Positions 13,871 through 19,542 of a stretch of 19,542 nt of DNA are shown here, piece by piece. The notes below the pieces were generated by a model, which was not told the origin of the DNA, ran no database searches, and was given only the letters and a program-made list of their open reading frames with translations. Within the stretch, counting starts at the first letter, position 1; the number at the start of each line of letters is the position of its first letter. The translations under genes were made by a program, and so were the position numbers. This DNA comes from Bacteroidales bacterium. GTDB lineage: Bacteria; Bacteroidota; Bacteroidia; Bacteroidales; Paludibacteraceae. Where the stretch lies: contig CAAFXN010000068.1 in assembly GCA_900766775.1 (NCBI GenBank), positions 1 to 19,542 of the forward strand. Direction: 5' to 3'.

Positions 13871-14035
13871 TTTTTCTTAAAGAAAATATATTTTTTTGTT
13901 GCGACAGGGTGGTTAGGGGTTGGCGTGGGTGCTTCTTTTGGGTTCCGTTAAAGGGCATTAAATGTTCTTTGGGCATACGGTATGCAAGCGTCGGGGGCTA
14001 TTCGTCGTTGTTGAAAAGAGAGCATAAAGGGAGCC
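13871..14035. other. Divergent intergenic region without a recognisable gene
   Basis: The 1,026-nt gap between the secreted-protein gene (ends 13714) and the first MORN gene (14741) begins with promoter and leader sequence, then this stretch. It holds an A+T-rich tract near 13875-13900, a G+T-rich stretch at 13905-13955 and a 6-bp palindrome GCATACGGTATGC at 13973-13985. I see no gene. The rest of the gap is listed separately (11-bp array, conserved leader element, operator, promoter). Confidence 0.5.
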
Positions 14036-14354
14036 GAATCACCTATGAATCACCTATGAATCACCTAAGAATCACCTAAGATTGTATCGGTGGAATTTCG
14101 ACGGGGATTCGGGAAGGGGGCAGCAAAGGTTCGGCAAGGATTCGGCAAGCACTCTACAATCACCCACGAATCACCCACGAATCACCCACGAATCACCTAC
14201 GAATCACCTACGAATCACCTGCGATTTTCTCGGTGGAATTTCGACAGGGATTCGGGAAGGGGGCGGCAAGGGTTCGGCAAGGGGTAGATGAAGGGTAGAT
14301 GAAGGGGCGGCAATCACCCAAGAATCACCCAAGATAGTCTCGAAGAAATATCGC
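14036..14354 (+). repeat. Phase-locked 11-bp array with changing unit sequence
   Basis: Cutting the sequence every 11 bp from 14036 gives four GAATCACCTAT/A units, then GATTGTATCGG, TGGAATTTCGA, CGGGGATTCGG, GAAGGGGGCAG, CAAAGGTTCGG, CAAGGATTCGG and CAAGCACTCTA. Six (C/G)AATCACCYRC units follow from 14157, then GATTTTCTCGG, TGGAATTTCGA, CAGGGATTCGG, GAAGGGGGCGG, CAAGGGTTCGG, two TAGATGAAGGG-like units, and two (C/G)AATCACCCAA units from 14311. The 11-bp register never slips. A higher-order repeat of 13 units (143 bp) relates 14080 to 14223. Short frames across it give 11-residue periodic peptides but have no support as genes. Confidence 0.9.
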
Positions 14355-14420
14355 GATTGAGCACATCGTTACATGATGTCGTTAACGCGAAGTCGAAATA
14401 AGATACATATGATGATTTTT

Positions 14421-14529
14421 TATTTCAACAAAAATTTCCAAAAATTATTCAGATATTCTATTCTCCGTTAATTGCCGTTCATTTACCATTAATATATTAC
14501 CAAAAACCAGATTAGTTTTTGATGGATGA
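14421..14529 (+). repeat. Conserved non-coding element upstream of MORN gene 1 (copy A)
   Basis: Two blocks are shared with 15771-15890 upstream of MORN gene 2. Block 1 (14421-14456) contains ACAAAAATTTCCAAAAATTA and block 2 (14497-14529) contains ATTAG then TTTGATGGATGA. By hand, block 1 differs at two positions and block 2 at three of 33. The spacer between blocks differs in sequence and length (about 40 against 51 nt). Here the element lies about 210 nt before the start codon and upstream of the promoter. Confidence 0.8.
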
Positions 14530-14620
14530 AAGTGTTCGCTTATATCGAACTTCCATGTCATGTTGGGGCTTAGCACTGCTAATCTAATGTTTTTCGGGGA
14601 TGGGTAAAAGGGCTATATCA

Positions 14621-14638
14621 TTGGTAAAATTTTGCCAA
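14621..14638. promoter_or_regulatory. Operator-like palindrome abutting the MORN promoter
   Basis: TTGGTAAAATTTTGCCAA is an 18-bp inverted repeat with one mismatched pair, ending 3 nt before the -33 TTTG box at 14642. The position and symmetry suit a dimeric transcription factor. A shorter palindrome, TTAGC act GCTAA, lies at 14570-14582. Confidence 0.5.
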
Positions 14639-14641
14639 CTA

Positions 14642-14673
14642 TTTGCGTATTTCGGAAAAAAGCAGTACTTTTG
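14642..14673 (+). promoter_or_regulatory. Bacteroidota-type promoter for the MORN operon
   Basis: TTTG at 14642-14645, exactly 20 nt, then TACTTTTG at 14666-14673. Transcription would start about 60 nt before the first MORN gene. Confidence 0.85.
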
Positions 14674-14740
14674 CAGTTGGATTGGCACTTTTTAATCGGA
14701 GATTGATTGTGTAGTGTATTGACATACAATTGTTAATAGT

Positions 14741-15751
14741 ATGGTTTGTTTGGCAGAAGTTATCCTCTCCATCACCTCGTCTTGGGGTTTGTTGATTCTC
14801 TTTGTGGTGCTGTTTGGCATACTCATCCGCTTTGCTTTGCTGAAAGACAAAGAGAAAGAGGCAGAGGAGAACGGGCATTCCAAAGAGGTGCAAGAGGAAA
14901 AGAGGAAGAGAAACAAAGTGGTAGGTATCACTACGATTGTGCTTTGTTTCTTAGTGTTTATCGGCTTGGTGTATGGAGGCATTCCTGTTGATTTTCGGCT
15001 TCCACGCAGGCATTTTCACACTTCCAATCAGTTGGGGATAAACCTTCTTTACATCTTTTTTCTTCTCTACATTGCTTTGACGGTGGTTTACTCTATCGTC
15101 AAGCGTGTTGCGCAAGAGCGAGTTGTTTCCGCATTTATTGCTACGGTAGGCATACTATGTCTGTTGTCTTTCGGAGGTCTGTATATCTTTGTTTCTCAGC
15201 AAGATAGAGGTGATACCCTTTCGCAAGATCAGCCGCCATCGGAGCAGGCAGAGCAGTCCTCATCGCCGGACTCTGCTGCGCCGCCGTCGGAAGAGCCGTC
15301 GGGGTTTATGCGGACAGGAACGCTGCGTTATGATAAGGGGATAGTATATTCGGGGCAGTTGAAGAACGGGAAGCCGCATGGCGAGGGAGTGCTGACATCG
15401 CCGGATGGTTTTCGCTACAAAGGTGATTTTCGCAATGGTGTGCCGGACGGGAAAGGAAAGTTGAGTATGCAGGACGGGTCTTGGGAGGCGGAAGGAGTGT
15501 TTTACAGGATAGAGCCCGTGGGTGTATGCACGCTGTATTGGCACCTGCCTGCGGGCGAGAGGCGGTATGTGGGGGAAGTGGAAGACCTGGAGCCACACGG
15601 CAGGGGGAAGATGTATGAGACCGATGGCGCGATATACGAGGGCACGTTCTACCACGGACAGAAGCACGGGAGCGGGGTCTATACTTACACCGATGGGAGC
15701 ACGTTCAGGGGAATTTGGGAGTATAACAATCTGATACATAAACAACAATAA
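14741..15751 (+). CDS. Four-TM membrane protein with C-terminal MORN repeats (paralog 1)
   Basis: A 336-residue protein. Hydrophobic segments lie at about 12-33, 60-80, 100-118 and 128-150, followed by a Ser/Pro/Glu-rich linker (about 152-190). From about 200 to the end are MORN repeats: YSGQLKNGKPHGEG, YKGDFRNGVPDGKG, YVGEVEDLEPHGRG, YEGTFYHGQKHGSG and the partial FRGIWEYNN. MORN repeats usually mediate membrane-lipid or protein contacts; no enzymatic domain is visible, so the role is unknown. The last 200 bases are about 88% identical to those of the next gene while the N-terminal half is not, so a segment has been duplicated or converted. It has its own promoter and is probably the first gene of an operon with the next two. 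Confidence 0.85.
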   Translation: MVCLAEVILSITSSWGLLILFVVLFGILIRFALLKDKEKEAEENGHSKEVQEEKRKRNKVVGITTIVLCFLVFIGLVYGGIPVDFRLPRRHFHTSNQLGINLLYIFFLLYIALTVVYSIVKRVAQERVVSAFIATVGILCLLSFGGLYIFVSQQDRGDTLSQDQPPSEQAEQSSSPDSAAPPSEEPSGFMRTGTLRYDKGIVYSGQLKNGKPHGEGVLTSPDGFRYKGDFRNGVPDGKGKLSMQDGSWEAEGVFYRIEPVGVCTLYWHLPAGERRYVGEVEDLEPHGRGKMYETDGAIYEGTFYHGQKHGSGVYTYTDGSTFRGIWEYNNLIHKQQ

Positions 15752-15770
15752 ACTCTAAATAAGCGATTTA

Positions 15771-15890
15771 TATTTCTACAAAAATTTCCAAAAATTATTC
15801 AAATATTTTTTTTTCGTTAACATATAATTTCCGTATAATTACTCATTAATTAATTAATTACCAAAAACTAAATTAGTCTTTGATGGATGA
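15771..15890 (+). repeat. Conserved non-coding element upstream of MORN gene 2 (copy B)
   Basis: The counterpart of 14421-14529. Block 1 is 15771-15806 and block 2 is 15858-15890, ending in TTTGATGGATGA 32 nt before the start codon at 15923. I see no clear TAnnTTTG with a -33 box in the 171-nt gap, so the element may act in RNA or be a duplication relic. The spacer contains ATTAATTAATTAATTA. Confidence 0.8.
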
Positions 15891-15922
15891 TATTTCTAAC
15901 TCACGCTAAATAGTTGATAATT

Positions 15923-16849
15923 ATGGATATAGAGTCTTTGCTTATATTTGGAACTCTATTCCTGATATTCTTCGATGCTTTCTTTTTCTATAGGGAGTCC
16001 AAGTTTATGGAAAGTAAGGATGAACAGGATTCAGAGAAAAGTGATTTAGTATTCTACAAATGGCTCATTGTTTTTGCGTTCGTCTTCATTTTTGTCGTTG
16101 TAGCAGCACTGTTTCTTGCATATGGGTTGCATGTAGAATTGTATTTTGATATAGGGGGCAAATCCTATAAGCGTCACTCTGTCGGTATCAACATAGCATC
16201 AATTTTGTTATGCATTGCTGTTTGGGTATATGCCATTTATACGTTGATAGAATTTATCGCCAGGCGGCATGCGCCGAAAATAGTACCGATTGTGTTTGGC
16301 GTAGCCATAGTATCTCTTATTGTCGGTTTTTATATCAAGTACCCTGATGCAGCGCAGAGAAAACAACTGCTGGCAGAAGCGCAGAAAGCAGCACAACACA
16401 AAGCGGGAATGGACAAGGTGCATGATTTGGGGAAAGGTATAAAATATCAAGGCAATTTGTCCTACGGTGTACCCCACGGGGAAGGGCTGTTGATGGCGCC
16501 GGATGGGATGACCTACAAAGGGCATTTTCGAAACGGAGTGCCCGAAGGTCATGGTATCATTACCTTTAAGGACGGCAAGCAGTCCATTGAAGGTAAGTTT
16601 CATGATGGTGAACCTACCGGCGTTTGTACCATACGCTGGAAAAAAGGCAGGGGCGAGAGACGGTATGTGGGGGAAGTGGAAGACTGGAAGCCGCACGGCA
16701 AGGGGACAATGTATGAGACCGACGGCGCGATATACGAGGGCACGTTCTATCACGGTCTAAAGCACGGAAGCGGGGTCTATACCTACACCGATGGGAGCAC
16801 CTTCAAGGGGACTTGGGAAAATAACAAACTGATACATACACAACAATAA
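15923..16849 (+). CDS. Four-TM membrane protein with C-terminal MORN repeats (paralog 2)
   Basis: A 308-residue protein. The ATG at 15923 (MDIESLLIFG) is preferred over an upstream in-frame TTG at 15914. Membrane segments lie at about 4-22, 48-70, 92-116 and 124-143, then a Gln/Ala/Lys helix (about 146-168). MORN repeats follow: YQGNLSYGVPHGEG, YKGHFRNGVPEGHG, YVGEVEDWKPHGKG, YEGTFYHGLKHGSG and FKGTWENNK. Topology matches the upstream paralog, but the membrane half has little sequence in common, while the last 65 residues are nearly the same. The next gene begins 13 nt after its stop, so the two are co-transcribed. Confidence 0.85.
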   Translation: MDIESLLIFGTLFLIFFDAFFFYRESKFMESKDEQDSEKSDLVFYKWLIVFAFVFIFVVVAALFLAYGLHVELYFDIGGKSYKRHSVGINIASILLCIAVWVYAIYTLIEFIARRHAPKIVPIVFGVAIVSLIVGFYIKYPDAAQRKQLLAEAQKAAQHKAGMDKVHDLGKGIKYQGNLSYGVPHGEGLLMAPDGMTYKGHFRNGVPEGHGIITFKDGKQSIEGKFHDGEPTGVCTIRWKKGRGERRYVGEVEDWKPHGKGTMYETDGAIYEGTFYHGLKHGSGVYTYTDGSTFKGTWENNKLIHTQQ

Positions 16850-16851
16850 AC
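16652..16851 (+). repeat. Duplicated 200-bp MORN 3' segment (partner 15554-15753)
   Basis: This segment aligns without gaps to 15554-15753. I count about 23 differences in 200 bases by hand, including the stop codon and the following AAC. Upstream of it the two genes diverge quickly. It covers the last MORN repeats. Confidence 0.85.
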
Positions 16852-16862
16852 TTTTATTTTTT

Positions 16863-17255
16863 ATGGAAACTTATGAAATTATCGCCTCGGTATTCGCAGG
16901 ATTGATTAGTCTTACTTGCGTTGGTTATGGTGTAAGATTTTACCTAAAGCGTGATGATGAGAAACTACAAGCAAAGATTCAAATTGAAAACAAACAAGAC
17001 TATTACATGTCGCGTGTCATGGTATGTCATGCCCTACTTTGTATCATCGGCGGGCTTTATATGTCATTGATTTACTTCGGACTTGCGTTACCACTCACAA
17101 AAGGTGCTGCCCTTGACAATGCAATGATAATCAAGTGTGTCGTAATAGTACTTACATCTCTCCTGTTAGCCTTCGTTTATGGTTTTGCCATGAGGCGTTG
17201 GGCTCGAAAGCCGAAAGATGAGCGGGAAGACGAGGAAAGGAAGAACGGAGAGTAA
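16863..17255 (+). CDS. Small three-TM membrane protein of unknown function
   Basis: A 130-residue protein with hydrophobic segments at about 5-27, 53-76 and 86-109 and a charged tail (RRWARKPKDEREDEERKNGE) likely in the cytoplasm. I recognise no family. The ATG is 13 nt after the MORN gene 2 stop, and a terminator hairpin follows at 17307, so it is the last gene of the MORN operon and may work with those membrane proteins. Confidence 0.75.
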   Translation: METYEIIASVFAGLISLTCVGYGVRFYLKRDDEKLQAKIQIENKQDYYMSRVMVCHALLCIIGGLYMSLIYFGLALPLTKGAALDNAMIIKCVVIVLTSLLLAFVYGFAMRRWARKPKDEREDEERKNGE

Positions 17256-17306
17256 TGCCTTTTTATTAGAAGACATTGGTTTTGCAAACGATATATTTTC
17301 TGAACA

Positions 17307-17338
17307 TTAGCGGCAAGCCGTTGCCGCTAATACTTTTG
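17307..17338 (+). terminator. Terminator of the MORN operon
   Basis: TTAGCGGCAA (17307-17316) pairs perfectly with TTGCCGCTAA (17321-17330) around a GCCG loop, followed by TACTTTTGTG. The stem is strong and the U-tract modest. Confidence 0.75.
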
Positions 17339-17373
17339 TGTGAATATGCGGGAAAAATAAATTATTTGATTTA

Positions 17374-17405
17374 TTTGCATATCTCAGAAAAAAGTAGTAT
17401 CTTTG
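17374..17405 (+). promoter_or_regulatory. Bacteroidota-type promoter for the peptidyl-prolyl isomerase gene
   Basis: TTTG at 17374-17377, exactly 20 nt, then TATCTTTG at 17398-17405. The leader to the ATG at 17448 is about 35 nt. Confidence 0.88.
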
Positions 17406-17447
17406 CACGCAAATTGAAAACAAATAGAAAATTAGATTATATTCGCT

Positions 17448-19298
17448 ATGAAAAAAGTACTTTTAGCAATTATGGCGGGCGTGATGAGCCTTGGTGTTAG
17501 CGGGCAGGTAACCGCGGGCGAGACGGCTGCGCATGCCACTATGGTGCGGCTCCCGATGGATCGGGATAACACTTCCGACCGCACCTCCATGAATGACGCC
17601 GTGCTGATGACTATTGACGGCAAGCCCGTGATGGTTTCGGAGTTTCTCTACATCTACGAGAAGAACAACCAAGAGACTACGATAGACCAAAAGTCTATCG
17701 AAGAGTATCTGGATTTGTTCATCAACTTCAAACTGAAAGTGGCAGAGGCAGAGGCGCAAGGGATTGACACGACGGAAGCCTTCCTGAAGGAGTTGAAGGG
17801 CTATCGCGCGCAGGCTACGCCGAAGTATCTGCGGGATGATGCGGCTATAGACAGCCTTGTGGAGATGAGTTACGGTCGTATGGCGATGAACCGCCGCGCC
17901 GCACATATCGCGATACAATGCCCGATGAATGCGCCGGACAGCGTGGTAGAGGCTGCGAGAGCCGCTATTGAGGACGCTCGCGTGCGTGTAACCACGGGCA
18001 AGGCTATCAAGAAAGGGAAGAAGATGGTGCAGCAACCGAAGGAGGATTTCTTCGCTGTGGCACGCGAGGTGTCGACCGACCCGGGCGTGCAAGAGACGGG
18101 CGGCGAACTGGGATGGATAACGCCTTTCCGCTATATCTATTCGTTTGAGAACGCGGTGTATACCACGCCTGTGGGTGAGGTAACGGAGGTGTTCCGCACG
18201 CCGTACGGTTTCCATATCGCCCTTGTGGAGGAAGAGCGCGCTCACGAGGAGGTGCATGCTTCGCACGTAATGAAGATGGTGCAGCGCGGGAATGAGGAGC
18301 AGAAAGCCGCACAGAAAGCCGCTATCGACTCTATTTCGATGCTGCTGACGCCGGAGAACTTCGCCGATATGGCGCGCCAACTGTCTGATGATAAGGGGTC
18401 TGCCGTGCGCGGTGGCGACCTCGGCTGGTTCGGCAAAGGGATGATGGTGAAGCCGTTTGAGGACACGGCTTTCGGCATGAACGTGGGCGAGATAAGTGCG
18501 CCGTTCGAGAGCAACTTCGGTTGGCATATCATCTACCTGCAAGGCAAGCGTGGCATTCAGCCGCTGGATAGCATGCGTCAGCAGATACTGCGTCAGGTGC
18601 AGCGCGATGAGCGTATGCGCGAGGCAGACGCTTCGTTCGTTCGCAAGACCCGCGCGGAGTACAACCTGCCGGAGACAATGAGCGACCGCGAGGTGAAGGA
18701 GTATGCCGATGCGCACTTGGAAGAGAAATACGAAGACCTGCGTAACCTCGTGCGCGAGTACCACGACGGTATCCTGCTCTTTGAGGTGTCGCTGCGCGAG
18801 GTATGGGACAAGGCGGCGAAAGACACGGTGGGGCTGACGCAGTTCTTCGCTGCGAACAAGAAGAACTATCCGTGGGACGCTCCGCGCTACAAAGGATGGG
18901 TGCTGCAATGCAAAGACCAAGCGACGCTGAAAGCCGCGAAAGCCATCATCAAGAACGCCGAGCCCGACTCCGTGGCTTCGTATCTCAACCAACGGCTGAA
19001 CATCGACAGCACGACCTATATCAAGTTCCAACACGGGCTGTGGGAGAAAGGACAGAACGCGGCGGTGGACAAGTACGGCTTCAAGGTGAAAGGGGCTGAG
19101 TTTGAGGTCGATAGCCTGCTGCCGAATGTGGTTTGTGTGGGCAAGGTGCTGAAGGCGCCGGAGGAGTACACCGACGAGCGCGGGAAGGTAACGACCGACT
19201 ACCAAGACTACTTGGAGAAACTGTGGATTGAGGCACTGCGCAAGAAGTACGAGGTAGTGGTGAACGAGGAAGTGATGAAAGCGCTGAAAGCGCAGTAA
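17448..19298 (+). CDS. Periplasmic peptidyl-prolyl isomerase with two parvulin domains (SurA/PpiC type)
   Basis: A 616-residue protein with signal peptide MKKVLLAIMAGVMSLGVSG, so periplasmic. An N-terminal SurA-like helical region (about 50-140, VLMTIDGKPVMVSEFLYIY onward) precedes parvulin domain 1 (about 150-262, from AAHIAIQ to YGFHIALVEEE, with GGELGWITPF) and domain 2 (about 268-365, from VHASHVMKM to FGWHIIYLQGKRG, with GGDLGWFGKGMM). The C-terminal 240 residues are helical and have no domain I can name. It probably chaperones outer-membrane proteins. Residues about 20-48 form an extra segment that may come from repeat cores. It has its own promoter, and the next gene follows after 181 nt of repeats. 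Confidence 0.9.
   Translation: MKKVLLAIMAGVMSLGVSGQVTAGETAAHATMVRLPMDRDNTSDRTSMNDAVLMTIDGKPVMVSEFLYIYEKNNQETTIDQKSIEEYLDLFINFKLKVAEAEAQGIDTTEAFLKELKGYRAQATPKYLRDDAAIDSLVEMSYGRMAMNRRAAHIAIQCPMNAPDSVVEAARAAIEDARVRVTTGKAIKKGKKMVQQPKEDFFAVAREVSTDPGVQETGGELGWITPFRYIYSFENAVYTTPVGEVTEVFRTPYGFHIALVEEERAHEEVHASHVMKMVQRGNEEQKAAQKAAIDSISMLLTPENFADMARQLSDDKGSAVRGGDLGWFGKGMMVKPFEDTAFGMNVGEISAPFESNFGWHIIYLQGKRGIQPLDSMRQQILRQVQRDERMREADASFVRKTRAEYNLPETMSDREVKEYADAHLEEKYEDLRNLVREYHDGILLFEVSLREVWDKAAKDTVGLTQFFAANKKNYPWDAPRYKGWVLQCKDQATLKAAKAIIKNAEPDSVASYLNQRLNIDSTTYIKFQHGLWEKGQNAAVDKYGFKVKGAEFEVDSLLPNVVCVGKVLKAPEEYTDERGKVTTDYQDYLEKLWIEALRKKYEVVVNEEVMKALKAQ
17503..17590 (+). repeat. Possible decayed repeat cores in the isomerase N-terminus
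   Basis: ACCGCGGGCGAGACG near 17511 matches 15 bases of the hairpin core of ldcA insert 1 (3208-3222). Then GGTGCGG (17543-17549) and CCGCACC (17579-17585) make the same 7-bp stem as ldcA insert 2, both followed by TCC. An inner hairpin, CCCGA tgga TCGGG, fills the loop. It encodes residues about 20-48, between the signal peptide and the first conserved segment. The match is suggestive, not decisive. Confidence 0.4.
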
Positions 19299-19301
19299 AA
19301 A

Positions 19302-19485
19302 AGCCTCTCTGAGGTTGTAAAGAAACTACGTGTTAGAAAGCCCCTGCGGGGCTGTAAAGAAAGTAAATGTATAAAAGCGCTACGCGCTGTACACGAAGTT
19401 CCTTACACGGAGCGAAGCAAAGTTAAAAACACGAAGTTCCCAACACGTAGCGAAGCGGAGTTAAAAACACGAAGTGAATATGAAG
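19302..19485 (+). repeat. 37-38-bp degenerate array with small hairpins between isomerase genes
   Basis: AGCC/AGCG begins a unit at 19302, 19339, 19376, 19411, 19449 and 19484. The first three units open with short hairpins of different sequence but the same shape (3-nt loop): AGCCTC tct GAGGTT, AGCCCC tgc GGGGCT, AGCGC tac GCGCT. TGTAAAGAAA follows at 19316 and 19353. The later units share AGCGAAGC and AGTTAAAAACACGAAGT at exactly 38 bp. The last unit start falls inside the beginning of the next gene. Confidence 0.75.
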
Positions 19486-19542
19486 CGTTATTGGTGGGTC
19501 ATAGCCATTGTGGGAGTGGTGCTGCTGAATGTGGCAGCACAC
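19480..19542 (+). CDS. 5' end of an exported or membrane-anchored protein (partial)
   Basis: Twenty-one codons are visible: ATG, then KRYWWVIAIVGVVLLNVAAH, a basic start followed by a hydrophobic stretch, so a signal peptide or membrane anchor. In Bacteroidota, SurA/PpiC-type isomerase genes often come in runs, so another periplasmic folding factor is plausible, but nothing in these residues shows it. No Shine-Dalgarno is evident. Confidence 0.6.
   Translation, partial: MKRYWWVIAIVGVVLLNVAAH

Noticed and set aside
14082..14291. Small ORFs across the 11-bp array (peptides with repeated NHPRITHESPT)
   Set aside because: Two overlapping frames are open merely because the repeat lacks stops there; no ribosome-binding site, and peptide periodicity follows directly from 11-bp units.
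14036..14354. CRISPR array or replication iterons
   Set aside because: Units are 11 bp with no spacers of uniform length and no cas or replication genes nearby; the register is continuous.
17463..19205. A 580-codon antisense open frame over the isomerase gene
   Set aside because: It lies wholly opposite a well-supported gene with promoter, signal peptide and two parvulin domains; the open frame follows from codon bias, and its translation shows no recognisable domain.

Overview
The window looks like a chromosomal piece of an uncultivated member of Bacteroidales (Bacteroidota). The reasons are: six promoters of the Bacteroidota type (a TTTG-like -33 box, 20 nt, then TAnnTTTG); a BspA-type leucine-rich-repeat surface protein; a fused SpmA/SpmB protein; a YbeY with the HGxLHLxGxxD motif I associate with this phylum; and a SurA-like double-parvulin protein. 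The gene content is mostly housekeeping. I see no rRNA, tRNA, phage, transposase or CRISPR.

Layout. 1-2562 (+): spore-maturation-type membrane protein, ybeY, and a DUF975-like membrane protein. 2523-5559 (-): LD-carboxypeptidase, a short-chain dehydrogenase, malate dehydrogenase. 5977-10674 (+): uvrA and a CPA2-type cation/proton antiporter with a C-terminal cytoplasmic domain, ending in a strong terminator. 10806-13714 (-): a BspA-like LRR protein and a small secreted, probably beta-barrel protein. 14741-17255 (+): two paralogous four-TM MORN-repeat proteins and a small three-TM protein, probably one operon. 17448-end (+): a periplasmic peptidyl-prolyl isomerase and the signal/anchor start of the next gene.

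The unusual content is repeats. (1) Arrays of 7-bp units with unrelated sequences (AATTAAG, GGATTAA/GGATGAA, GTTGAGA, GGGAGCC) lie between genes and also in frame inside genes: twice in the LD-carboxypeptidase (about 50 residues each), once in the dehydrogenase, once in uvrA. (2) A GACCC...GGGTC element of about 105 bp with two internal hairpins is inserted in frame in the UvrA inter-domain linker, again directly after the uvrA stop codon, and partly at the window start. (3) A 14036-14354 block keeps an exact 11-bp phase for at least 28 units although unit sequence changes along it; a related array lies upstream of uvrA. (4) A 9-bp-period tract precedes the DUF975-like gene, and a 37-38-bp hairpin array follows the isomerase gene. 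Repeat copies supply or touch stop codons (ybeY, spmAB, uvrA) and end 7-8 nt before three start codons. I read this as a genome colonised by several families of short-period, hairpin-bearing elements that are tolerated inside essential genes when they keep the frame. No mobilising enzyme is visible here, so the mechanism is unknown.
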